A stretch of 16,048 nucleotides of DNA from Candidatus Altarchaeum sp. (GCA_018260755.1 JAGTWP010000019.1:1-16048), one strand, 5' to 3'. Shown: positions 1-7,023, numbered from the stretch's first letter. Made by a program: numbers and translations. Notes: a model not told the origin generated them from the letters alone.

Positions 1-53
1 ATATATTTGTATTTGAAGGATAATTTATAACAACAGAAGATTAAACGGTCTCA

Positions 54-173
54 AAATTTATAATTTTCAGTATTTAAAAATCTTGCAGATTTTTAAAGAT
101 TGAAAACTTATAGTTTTCAGTATTTAAAAATCTTGCAGATTTTTAAAGATTGAAAACTTATAATTTTCAGTAT
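54..173. repeat. 50-bp tandem repeat, about 2.4 copies, each able to fold into a hairpin
   Basis: The core ttttcag recurs at 64, 114 and 164, giving an exact 50-bp period. The two full units (64-113 and 114-163) are nearly identical, and a partial third ends near 173. Each unit holds a perfect 11-bp inverted repeat, tttaaaaatct / agatttttaaa, around a tgc loop (73-83 and 87-97 in the first unit). Outer arms ttttca / tgaaaa (64-69 and 101-106) extend it after a 3-nt bulge on each side. The junction of units contains a TATA-like cttataatttt, and the last one lies about 30 bases before the TPR gene start, so the array may carry that gene's promoter. There are no spacers, so this is not CRISPR. 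Function unknown. Confidence 0.9.
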
Positions 174-192
174 ACTTAAAACAAGTTTTAAA

Positions 193-1551
193 ATGGATAA
201 AAGCAACATTAATAAAAAAAATAAGGATGATAAAGGCAGGGAAAAGAAAAAGAAAAGAAATTTTTTCCCGATAATTTTTTTTGCTGCTCTTCTGCTGTTG
301 TTTATTGGCACATACATTTTTTTGCATCCTTATGTTGACAAACCCCCAGAAATTGCCACTGCTGAAAATGCAGCACTTCAAAAGGAAAATGCAGGCGACA
401 TTACAGGTGCCATAGATGAATACAACAATCTGCTGAATAAAGAAAATAACGCTGAAAAGAAATGCATATATTATACGAGAATCGCAAAATTATATTCCCA
501 ATTGGAAAAAGAAGAAATTGCAAAGGGATATTATGAAAATGCCGCAAATATTGCCGGCGAAAAAAATTTTTCAAACTGTATGTATGAAGCAATGTTCTGG
601 AGATGGTATTATGAGAAAAATGCAACATGTTTAATGAAAGCGGTAGATATTGCAGAAAATTTAAATGACGCTAAAAAGAAATTTTACTCTTATTCTCAAC
701 TGGCAAATTATTATCTTAATTCTCAGGATTTTACAAAAGCAAAGGAAATTTATGATAAAGCGATGGCATTAAGTAACGAGGGGGACTATAAAACAATCGG
801 CTATAATTATTTTGGAATCGGAGCACTTTATACCGAATGGAATATGTATGAGATTGCGCTGCAAAATTTAAAACTTGCCGAGGATTACTTAAAAAAGAGC
901 GATGATAAAGATGGTCTGATGGATACATATCTGAGAATTGCATATATTTATGCAAAAAACAATGATACCGAAAATGCAATGGCCTATTACGAAAAGGCAT
1001 GTAAAATTTCAAACATAACTAATAAAAACAGTAACGCCGAATTGGGAATTGCTTCTGGGTATATAACGATTGCACAGAAAAAATTAGAAAATAAGGACTA
1101 CAACGATGCGATAGAACATTCAAAAACAGCAATAAATTTACTTATGGAATATCACAGCAGTGAGCAGGACATGGCAAACGCGCAAAACATTCTATGCTAT
1201 GCTTATTTTGCAATGAAGCAGGATGTAGAAGCGGATCAGTGCTATGGTTTTCTTAAAATTGGGTTATTGGATAATGATGCAAATAAATTTAAAGCATATA
1301 AATCAAGGGCATCGCTTAACGAATTCTTTGGATTAACATACGAAGGAATAGAGATAACGGTTGCCGAAGATGAAAACGGAACAATGAAACAGACAAATGC
1401 TTCATGTGGAAGAATCCTGCTCGCAGTTGATGACTATAAAAAAGCAGCGGAAACAGGTAAAAAGATCAATGTGAGCGATGAGGAAACAAAAGGTATTAAC
1501 TTTAAAATTTCCGAACTTGAAAATAAGGCAAAAGAATGCAATATAAATTAA
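193..1551 (+). CDS. Membrane-anchored TPR-repeat protein
   Basis: A 452-residue protein. Residues 1-22 are strongly basic and lysine-rich. They are followed by one hydrophobic segment at about 24-44, which predicts a signal anchor with the basic end in the cytoplasm and the rest outside. Residues about 56-350 are a series of helical TPR-like repeats with the usual small and aromatic pattern (for example near 68-80, 95-120, 167-195, 206-232, 245-272 and 288-318), resembling SNAP/TPR scaffold proteins. The last 100 residues are less repetitive. TPR arrays bind protein partners; the partner cannot be read from the sequence. The ATG at 193 follows a tttaaa run without a Shine-Dalgarno motif. The 3' end overlaps the next gene by 16 bases, suggesting co-transcription. 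Specific function unrecognised. Confidence 0.8.
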   Translation: MDKSNINKKNKDDKGREKKKKRNFFPIIFFAALLLLFIGTYIFLHPYVDKPPEIATAENAALQKENAGDITGAIDEYNNLLNKENNAEKKCIYYTRIAKLYSQLEKEEIAKGYYENAANIAGEKNFSNCMYEAMFWRWYYEKNATCLMKAVDIAENLNDAKKKFYSYSQLANYYLNSQDFTKAKEIYDKAMALSNEGDYKTIGYNYFGIGALYTEWNMYEIALQNLKLAEDYLKKSDDKDGLMDTYLRIAYIYAKNNDTENAMAYYEKACKISNITNKNSNAELGIASGYITIAQKKLENKDYNDAIEHSKTAINLLMEYHSSEQDMANAQNILCYAYFAMKQDVEADQCYGFLKIGLLDNDANKFKAYKSRASLNEFFGLTYEGIEITVAEDENGTMKQTNASCGRILLAVDDYKKAAETGKKINVSDEETKGINFKISELENKAKECNIN

Positions 1552-2393
1552 ATCACAGGGACTTCATAGAAAAGGACTCTAAATTTTATGCCATTTTAAG
1601 CACAAAACCATTGGTATGTTCTTTAAGATACGCACAAACAGATGGAATTCTTAAAAAGGTTGATGGAGGAATTGTTGTTATTGATGATATTGACGATGTC
1701 CAAATTTTTAGCGGAAGAGAACGACTGAACGATATAATTAACCATCACGCAGATGTTTATGAGCGGGATGTGTATGATTTGGCTAAATTTCTGTCAAATT
1801 TTACCGACACAAAAAATTTGGGAATTTCCGGTTCTGGACTTATTAAATGTTACAAAAATGATTCTGACATTGACTTTGTTGTTTACGGAATAAAAAATTT
1901 TAACAATGCGAGGAATGCAATCAAACGAGCAATTTTAAACAACGGGGTAGTTAAGAACTTAAATTTGGAACAATGGAAAGAACTCTATGCAAAGCGGATA
2001 TTCGGTAATGAATTAACTTATGATGAATTTTTATGGCACGAGAACAGAAAATTTAATAAAGGAACAATCAACAACAGAAAATTTGATCTTTTGCTTTCGG
2101 ATGATGTAAGGGTAAATTTAAATTTTAAAAAAATCGGAAATATTGTAAAGAAAGGTAAAGTTATCAAATCAAGTCCCTTTTCATATCCTGCTTATTATGA
2201 AATTATTGAGCACAACGAAATTTCAAAAATTTTATGTTGGACACATACCTACATTGGGCAGGCATTTGAAGGTGAAAATATAGAAGTTTCCGGGATGCTT
2301 GAAGAAATAAATAACAGAACAGGTTATGAAAAATTTATAATTGTTGGAACATCAAGAAAAGCAATCGGCGAATATATAAAAGTAATAAAGTGA
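1536..2393 (+). CDS. Archaeal nucleotidyltransferase (DNA polymerase beta-like fold, COG1665-like)
   Basis: A 285-residue protein. The N-terminus (RDFIEKDSKFYAIL, residues 8-21) resembles the opening of the archaeal COG1665 predicted nucleotidyltransferases, in which RDF-I-E precedes a short beta-rich region. The catalytic signature of the pol-beta superfamily is visible: GSG at 99-101, then SDIDF at 110-114, giving the paired metal-binding Asp111 and Asp113. RKFDLLL around Asp184 is a good candidate for the third carboxylate. These enzymes transfer a nucleotide to a substrate that is unknown for this group. The only plausible start is the ATG at 1536, inside the 3' end of the TPR gene in another frame, which implies translational coupling. 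Superfamily assignment is firm; the biochemical role is not known. Confidence 0.8.
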   Translation: MQYKLNHRDFIEKDSKFYAILSTKPLVCSLRYAQTDGILKKVDGGIVVIDDIDDVQIFSGRERLNDIINHHADVYERDVYDLAKFLSNFTDTKNLGISGSGLIKCYKNDSDIDFVVYGIKNFNNARNAIKRAILNNGVVKNLNLEQWKELYAKRIFGNELTYDEFLWHENRKFNKGTINNRKFDLLLSDDVRVNLNFKKIGNIVKKGKVIKSSPFSYPAYYEIIEHNEISKILCWTHTYIGQAFEGENIEVSGMLEEINNRTGYEKFIIVGTSRKAIGEYIKVIK

Positions 2394-2436
2394 AAAATAA
2401 GAAAAAAAATGAAATAAAATTTACTGAATTAACGAA

Positions 2437-2496
2437 ATGAAGAAATGCCCGAAATGCGGAAAAATGTTAATTATTTATTATTTATTGAAATTGTAA
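2437..2496 (+). pseudogene. Possible zinc-ribbon remnant or micro-ORF (19 codons)
   Basis: In the 180-bp gap after the nucleotidyltransferase, an ATG opens 19 codons reading MKKCPKCGKMLIIYYLLKL before a stop. The CPKCG knuckle is the classic first half of an archaeal zinc ribbon, but no second cysteine pair follows. It may be the stump of a small zinc-ribbon gene cut off after the first knuckle, or chance. The rest of the gap (2394-2436 and 2497-2540) is AT-rich with nothing else recognisable. Confidence 0.25.
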
Positions 2497-2540
2497 TTAT
2501 CAAATAATTAAAAATTTAAAAAATATAATAAAAACAATAA

Positions 2541-2552
2541 CCTTTAAAAAAT
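2541..2552 (+). promoter_or_regulatory. Putative BRE/TATA promoter for the FKBP-thioredoxin pair
   Basis: The run cctttaaaaaat is centred about 26 bases before the ATG at 2573, the spacing of an archaeal TATA box to a transcript that starts at or next to the start codon. The purine/C stretch just before it fits a BRE. There is no Shine-Dalgarno motif before the ATG. The whole region is AT-rich, so chance matches are easy. Confidence 0.4.
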
Positions 2553-2572
2553 AAAATTTAAAAATTTTTAAA

Positions 2573-3922
2573 ATGAATGAAAAAAATTTGTTAAAGGGCT
2601 ATGAATTATTAGGAATTGCAGCAGTCGGAGCAATTTTGATTTTAAGTATATTGATAAGCGGATGTGTGGAAGATTCTAAAACCACAACTGTGGAAGAAGG
2701 TAACCAAGTCGGAGTTTATTACATAGGAAAACTACAGAACGGGACAATATTTGACCAGTCCAAAGAAGGTAATCCTTTAACATTCATTGTTGGCAGCGGA
2801 CAAATGATCAAAGGGTTTGAAGAAGCCGTGATTGGAATGAAAGAGAATGAAACAAAAAATGTGACATTAGATCCGGAAAAGGCTTATGGTGAAAGAGATC
2901 TAAACAAAGTGAAAAAAATTCCAAAAGTCAGTGTAGAGTCCATATTTATAGACAATGTCCCATTAGGTGATTTCAAACAGATAATTGGAAAAGACCCTGT
3001 TATTAATAAAACATACACAATACAACGAATACCCTGGCCTGTAAAGGTTGTAGAAATAAAAAATACAACAGTAAAACTAAAACACGAGCCAGTTTCAGGC
3101 ACAGTAATTAATATTGGTTTTGGTAAAGTAACTACTGTAACAACAAATGAAACCAATCTGACACTTACCTCTAATCCTGTAGTTGGCACAAGGCTAAATA
3201 CACAGTCAGGAGTTGCGGTAGTATCGGATGTTGATAATAAAGATATCACTCTGGATTATAATCATCCTATGGCTGGAAAAACTTTAAATTTTGAAATTAA
3301 ATTAGTTGAAATTAAAAAATTTGACAAACCCGATGTTGAGGTTTTCGTCATGGCTTACTGTCCTTATGGAACTCAGATAGAAAAAGGAATAATACCTGTT
3401 CACGAACTGCTAAAAGATAAAGCGAATATTAGCATAAGGTTTGTGCAGTATACGATGCATGGAAAAAATGAGATTGATGAAAATACAAAGCAGTATTGCA
3501 TACAAAAGGAACAACAGGATAAATATTGGGGGTATCTTGCGTGCTTCCTTGAAAAAGGTGATTCGGCGAATTGCTTAAACAAAACCAATATAGATAAAAA
3601 CAAGCTTCAAAGTTGTATAAATGAGGCCGATAAAGAATTCAGTATTTCATCTGATTTAGCTTCGGGTGCCCAGTATCCGAGATACAGAGTCAATGAAGGT
3701 ATTGCAATGAAGTACGGCGTTCAAGGTTCTCCAACATTTGTTATAAATGGTGCACAAGTTAATGCAAATAGAGATTCGGAGTCATTAAAAAATGCAATTT
3801 GTAATGCCTTTCCACAAAAAAAGCGACCTGCCGAATGCAATCAGACATTAAGTAGTACTCCCCCTTCTCCCGGCTTTGGTTTTAGCGGAACCGGAACTAA
3901 TAGTGGCGCAACATGTGGATAA
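2573..3922 (+). CDS. Lipoprotein: FKBP/SlyD-type prolyl isomerase fused to a DsbA-like thioredoxin domain (CPYG)
   Basis: A 449-residue predicted lipoprotein acting outside the membrane. A hydrophobic segment (12-29) ends in the lipobox ISGC with Cys31 as the lipid-anchor residue. The FKBP domain starts at about 42 (VYYIGKLQNGTIFD; GSGQMIKGFEEAVIGM at 74-89; AYGERD at 104-109) and closes with NHPMAGKTLNFEI at 230-242, the arrangement of long archaeal and SlyD FKBPs with an inserted flap. Residues 155-243 contain three tandem copies of the FKBP closing element. A DsbA-like thioredoxin domain begins at about 255, with CPYG at 263-266 and the cis-proline motif GSPTFVING near the C-terminal third. 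The tail is glycine/serine-rich and ends in CG. Expected roles are prolyl isomerisation and thiol-disulfide chemistry on exported proteins. It is paired with the similar gene 10 bases downstream. Confidence 0.85.
   Translation: MNEKNLLKGYELLGIAAVGAILILSILISGCVEDSKTTTVEEGNQVGVYYIGKLQNGTIFDQSKEGNPLTFIVGSGQMIKGFEEAVIGMKENETKNVTLDPEKAYGERDLNKVKKIPKVSVESIFIDNVPLGDFKQIIGKDPVINKTYTIQRIPWPVKVVEIKNTTVKLKHEPVSGTVINIGFGKVTTVTTNETNLTLTSNPVVGTRLNTQSGVAVVSDVDNKDITLDYNHPMAGKTLNFEIKLVEIKKFDKPDVEVFVMAYCPYGTQIEKGIIPVHELLKDKANISIRFVQYTMHGKNEIDENTKQYCIQKEQQDKYWGYLACFLEKGDSANCLNKTNIDKNKLQSCINEADKEFSISSDLASGAQYPRYRVNEGIAMKYGVQGSPTFVINGAQVNANRDSESLKNAICNAFPQKKRPAECNQTLSSTPPSPGFGFSGTGTNSGATCG
2600..2667 (+). repeat. 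68-bp block identical to 3960-4027 (signal-peptide region, copy 1)
   Basis: The bases coding from Tyr10 to the residue after the lipobox cysteine are identical in both FKBP lipoproteins, including every synonymous position. The first nine codons differ at only four bases. Downstream of the block the two genes diverge strongly. This is duplicated DNA encoding the export signal. Confidence 0.95.
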
Positions 3923-3932
3923 TTTTTTTAAA

Positions 3933-5105
3933 ATGGATGAAAAAAATTTGTTAAAAGAGTATGAATTATTAGGAATTGCAGCAGTCGGAGCAATTTTGAT
4001 TTTAAGTATATTGATAAGCGGATGTGTAGATTCAGGGGGAAAACTTGTAAAAGAAGGAGATAATGTAAAAGCAAATATTACCGAAAGCAATATAACAAAC
4101 ACAATTTTTATAGAAAATATATCTGCTAAAGGAAAGAGTTACCCTTTTGAAAAGGATTTAATCGGACTGAATATCGGAGAAAAGAAAATTTTAAGTTATG
4201 AGGAAATTATTTCTGTAAAATTAAGTCAGGAACCAAAAGCAAATACCGTATATTCTACTCCTCAAGGGGCAATAAGGGTATTTAATGTTACGGATACACA
4301 ATTTTATGTAGGACAACAACCATTAACCGGAGAAACCTTAAAATTTCATGTAACTATGAAGAACATAACAAGTAAAAAAGTAAATGAAAGCATAAAGACA
4401 ACTGTTGAAAACGGTGATTCTGTTGAAGTTGAATATATAGGAACATTGACTAATGGAACGAAATTTGATAGTGGAACTATAAATTTTACAGTTGGAAGCA
4501 AGCAGATGATAAATGGCTTTGATAAAGGTGTTGTCGGGATGAAAATAGGTGAAAGCAAAGATATGGTTATTCCTCCGGAAGACGGATACGGACTTCCCGA
4601 AGCGATTCCAAGAGTAATTCCGCAAGAAATAACAATAGATGTATTTAAAGGTGCATTCAACAACGAAGAACCAATAAAAGGCAAAGAATATACAAATTTA
4701 AATAGTTTACCATGGCCAATTAAGGTCATAGATGTTAAAACAAGAACTCATAACATTACAATTGAAATTTTAGATGCCGGAAATTTTTCTTATTCTTGTC
4801 TTGAAGGATATGGAATTGATAAAGGAGCAGTTATATTTTATCATACCGACTGGTGTCCGCACTGTCAAAAGATGAAGCCATGGGTTCAAAATTTAACTGA
4901 TGAAGGATATAAATTTTTCTCGGTTGAAGCAGAAAAAGAGCCGAACAAAGTAAAGATTGTAAAAGAATGTGCATCTAAAGAAATAAATACTGGTGGAGGA
5001 ATTCCGCAATTCGGATGTCCTGCAAATGGAAAAAGCCACATTGGCGAATTTACGAGTATAGCGGATATGAAAAATTTTGCAGAAGAATGTAATAAAGCAG
5101 CGTAA
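3933..5105 (+). CDS. Lipoprotein: tandem FKBP-like domains fused to a thioredoxin domain (CPHC)
   Basis: A 390-residue protein from the ATG at 3933. An in-frame ATG at 3876 would add 19 residues inside the previous gene and is rejected, because the 3933 start aligns with the sister protein. The same signal and lipobox ISGC (Cys31) are present. Residues about 37-147 are a degenerate FKBP-like module lacking the usual opening motifs but keeping a closing element (PLTGETLKFHV, 130-140). Residues about 154-285 are a clearer FKBP domain (VEVEYIGTLTNGTKFD at 164-179, GSKQMINGFDKGVVGM at 188-203, GYG at 218-220). It lacks the final NHPLAG strand. A thioredoxin-like domain follows, with the redox motif WCPHC (Cys308, Cys311) and GIPQFGC near 356-362. 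It probably forms, with its neighbour, an extracytoplasmic folding pair. A T7 run lies in the 10-base spacer between them. Confidence 0.85.
   Translation: MDEKNLLKEYELLGIAAVGAILILSILISGCVDSGGKLVKEGDNVKANITESNITNTIFIENISAKGKSYPFEKDLIGLNIGEKKILSYEEIISVKLSQEPKANTVYSTPQGAIRVFNVTDTQFYVGQQPLTGETLKFHVTMKNITSKKVNESIKTTVENGDSVEVEYIGTLTNGTKFDSGTINFTVGSKQMINGFDKGVVGMKIGESKDMVIPPEDGYGLPEAIPRVIPQEITIDVFKGAFNNEEPIKGKEYTNLNSLPWPIKVIDVKTRTHNITIEILDAGNFSYSCLEGYGIDKGAVIFYHTDWCPHCQKMKPWVQNLTDEGYKFFSVEAEKEPNKVKIVKECASKEINTGGGIPQFGCPANGKSHIGEFTSIADMKNFAEECNKAA
3960..4027 (+). repeat. 68-bp block identical to 2600-2667 (signal-peptide region, copy 2)
   Basis: Second copy of the perfectly conserved signal-peptide and lipobox coding block; see 2600-2667. 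The duplication explains the matching export signals of the two lipoproteins. Confidence 0.95.
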
Positions 5106-5117
5106 AACGCACAAACC

Positions 5118-5134
5118 TAAAAATATTATAAATT
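5118..5134 (+). promoter_or_regulatory. Putative TATA promoter for prefoldin beta
   Basis: The stretch aaaatattataaat lies 25-40 bases before the ATG at 5159, consistent with a TATA element for a leaderless or very short leader. The 53-bp gap after the lipoprotein stop leaves room for an independent promoter. Low sequence specificity, given the AT-rich context. Confidence 0.4.
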
Positions 5135-5158
5135 TAAAATTTCTTTTAAAAATTTAAA

Positions 5159-5518
5159 ATGGAAATGCAGGACGAAGTCAGGGATAAAATAATGCAGTAT
5201 CAGCAGATGCAGGAAAGTTTACAGTATTTTATGATTCAGGAACAGCAGTTAAAGGCAAAGATAAGCGAAAGTGAGGAGGCATTAAAAAAGATAGAAAACT
5301 ACAATGAAGGAAAAATTTATGCTATTGTCGGAAAGATTATGGTTGAAACGAAGAAGGATGAAACAATTGCAAAACTGAAAGAGGACAAAGAGATAGCAGA
5401 GGTTCGGCTGAAGTCGATGGAAAGACAAGAGACAAAACTGAAAGAAGGAATAACTAAATTAGGTACCGAATTACAAACATTTTTACAGCAGGCACAACCG
5501 ACTCATGGGGGAAATTAG
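5159..5518 (+). CDS. pfdB: Prefoldin beta subunit
   Basis: A 119-residue protein, the usual length of archaeal prefoldin beta. Two long amphipathic coiled-coil helices (about 5-45 and 70-112) flank the central hairpin region with the family signature NEGKIYAIVGKIMVE (49-63), equivalent to the Y-k-vG-l-v motif between the beta hairpins. The prefoldin hexamer (two alpha, four beta) captures unfolded proteins in the cytosol and passes them to the group II chaperonin. The alpha subunit gene is not in this window. The N-terminal ATG follows an AT-rich leader with a TATA-like box. It sits next to the two FKBP lipoproteins, grouping folding factors, though those act outside the membrane. Confidence 0.9.
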   Translation: MEMQDEVRDKIMQYQQMQESLQYFMIQEQQLKAKISESEEALKKIENYNEGKIYAIVGKIMVETKKDETIAKLKEDKEIAEVRLKSMERQETKLKEGITKLGTELQTFLQQAQPTHGGN

Positions 5519-5557
5519 AAATTTATAATTTATACATGGTAAAAATTTAAGATTTAA

Positions 5558-5662
5558 AAAAAGACATCAAAAAATTACGAATGGTATGTAAAAGCTAATT
5601 TAAGAGAATCTGCAGGTAAGTAGGTAGTAATTGATAACAAGATGAAAAGTACCAGACCGTAA
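5558..5662 (+). pseudogene. Decayed small gene resembling DUF5678
   Basis: In the 240-bp gap between prefoldin and the dehydratase, one frame reads NYEWYVKANLRESAGK (5573-5620), then a TAG at 5621, then VVIDNKMKSTRP and a TAA at 5660. The pattern of an aromatic-rich start, then -AGK-W-V-I-D-K, resembles the short DUF5678 domain, and the TAG sits exactly where that family has tryptophan (one base from TGG). There is no in-frame ATG after the TAA at 5555, so the reading frame has lost its start as well. The remaining bases 5519-5557 and 5663-5728 show no other gene or RNA. Family recall is from memory and is tentative. Confidence 0.4.
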
Positions 5663-5725
5663 AAAACAAAATGACCAAAAATTGGCAATTGTATTTTTAA
5701 TGGTTTAAAGGATTTAAATGAAAAG

Positions 5726-5740
5726 TTTTTAATAAAAAAT
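5726..5740 (+). promoter_or_regulatory. Putative TATA promoter for the LeuC-like gene
   Basis: The run tttttaataaaaaat is centred about 26 bases before the ATG at 5758, matching archaeal leaderless spacing. A related run, tttttaataaaaaaa, follows it immediately. No Shine-Dalgarno motif is seen. Confidence 0.35.
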
Positions 5741-5757
5741 TTTTAATAAAAAAATAA

Positions 5758-7014
5758 ATGGCTCCTCAAACAATTTCGGAAAAAATTTTCTCATCGCATA
5801 TAAAAAAAGAAGTATCTGCGGGAGATGTAGTTGAAGCGGAAGTTGATTATGTAATGGTAAATGATGTTACAGGACTGCCCGCATTTGAAGCATACAAAAA
5901 TTTTAATGTTGAACCAATGATTGACAAGGTTGTTCTGATTCCTGATCATTATGTTCCGAATAAAGATGTTCCTTCTGCGATGCAGGCAAAGGCGATGAGG
6001 GAATTTGCAAAAAACCATCGTATTAAGAATTATTTTGAGATCGGAAGAGGTGGTGTTTGTCATCAGCTCATGATTGAAAAGGGCTTTGTCGCTCCGGGAA
6101 GATTAATTGTTGGAGCGGACTCGCATACCTGCACTTACGGGGCATTGGGTTGTTTTTCAACCGGAATTGGTTCTACTGAAGCGGCAAGTGCTATGGCAAC
6201 CGGAAAACTATGGTTCAAAGTTCCCGAAACGCAAAAATTTGTGATTAACAAAAATTTAAAAAAATTTGTCGGCGGCAAGGATGTAATATTGAAGATTATC
6301 GGAGATATTGGTGTTGATGGTGCCTTGTATAAGACAATGGAATTTTACGGAGAAACAGTAGAACATTTGCCTCTTGCAGACAGAATCACGATTTCAAACA
6401 TGGCAATTGAAGCAGGAGGAAAAGCAGGAATTTTTCCTGCGGATGAAAAGGTTTCTGAATATTTAAACGGAAGGGTTATAGGAAATTATAAGGCGGTTTA
6501 TGCTGATGAAAATGCCGAATATTGTGAGACCTTCAATTATGATGCAGGTAAAATTGACTGCATGGTTGCGATGCCGTATTTACCTTCAAATGTAAAACCT
6601 GCATCTGAATTAAACCATATTGCAATTGATCAGGCATATTTAGGAAGCTGCACAAATGGACGACTTGAGGATTTACGCATTGCTGCAAAAATTTTAAAAA
6701 ATAAAAAAGTTAATAGTGCTGTAAGAATGATTGTTGTTCCCGCATCAACGGAAATTTATACACAGGCAATGAAAGAAGGACTTTTTGAAACTTTTATTAG
6801 GGCGGGAGCATACATTTCAGGCCCCACCTGCGGTGCATGTCTCGGCGGATATATGGGTGTTCTGGCAAGCAAAGAAAGATGTATTTCTTCAACAAACAGA
6901 AATTTTATCGGAAGGATGGGGGCAAAGGATAGTGAGGTCTATTTGGCAAATCCCGCTGTTGTTGCTGCAAGTGCTATAACAGGAAGAATTACAGACCCGA
7001 ATGAAATTTTGTAA
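5758..7014 (+). CDS. leuC: 3-isopropylmalate dehydratase / homoaconitase-type large subunit
   Basis: A full-length 418-residue member of the aconitase superfamily, of the short archaeal LeuC type. Recognisable elements are DHYVPNKD (61-68), GADSHTCTYGALG with the preceding GRGGVCHQ, the cluster ligand Cys298 in GSCTNGR (296-302), and the CxxC ligands Cys358 and Cys361 in GPTCGACLG. NRNFIGRMG and the end motif ASAITGRITDP are also present. The protein would hold a 4Fe-4S cluster and, with a separate small subunit, isomerise 2-isopropylmalate in leucine synthesis. Related complexes act on homoaconitate (AksD) or citramalate-derived substrates, and sequence alone does not separate them here. The small subunit gene (leuD) is not adjacent. 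It ends 9 bases from the convergent SemiSWEET gene. Confidence 0.9.
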   Translation: MAPQTISEKIFSSHIKKEVSAGDVVEAEVDYVMVNDVTGLPAFEAYKNFNVEPMIDKVVLIPDHYVPNKDVPSAMQAKAMREFAKNHRIKNYFEIGRGGVCHQLMIEKGFVAPGRLIVGADSHTCTYGALGCFSTGIGSTEAASAMATGKLWFKVPETQKFVINKNLKKFVGGKDVILKIIGDIGVDGALYKTMEFYGETVEHLPLADRITISNMAIEAGGKAGIFPADEKVSEYLNGRVIGNYKAVYADENAEYCETFNYDAGKIDCMVAMPYLPSNVKPASELNHIAIDQAYLGSCTNGRLEDLRIAAKILKNKKVNSAVRMIVVPASTEIYTQAMKEGLFETFIRAGAYISGPTCGACLGGYMGVLASKERCISSTNRNFIGRMGAKDSEVYLANPAVVAASAITGRITDPNEIL

Positions 7015-7023
7015 ATTGTAAAT

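Noticed and set aside
1-53. A gene fragment at the left edge
   Set aside because: The bases show no coding pattern, RNA gene or motif beyond AT-rich sequence leading into the repeat.
54-173. CRISPR array
   Set aside because: Units are directly joined with no unique spacers and there are only two full copies. No cas genes are nearby.
2884-3249. 121-codon minus-strand frame opposite the first FKBP lipoprotein
   Set aside because: It lies wholly within a well-supported gene and shows no recognisable domain; a shadow of the coding frame.
3876-3932. Upstream ATG extending the second FKBP lipoprotein by 19 residues
   Set aside because: It lies within the end of the previous gene and would put residues before the signal peptide. 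The ATG at 3933 aligns exactly with the sister protein's start.
5621-5623. TAG read as pyrrolysine or by readthrough
   Set aside because: The frame has no start codon and stops again soon after. The prefoldin gene uses TAG as a normal stop, so decay is the simpler explanation.
5519-5757. tRNA or other structured RNA gene in the gap
   Set aside because: No cloverleaf or conserved tRNA loop sequence is visible, and the GC content is far below that of a stable RNA.
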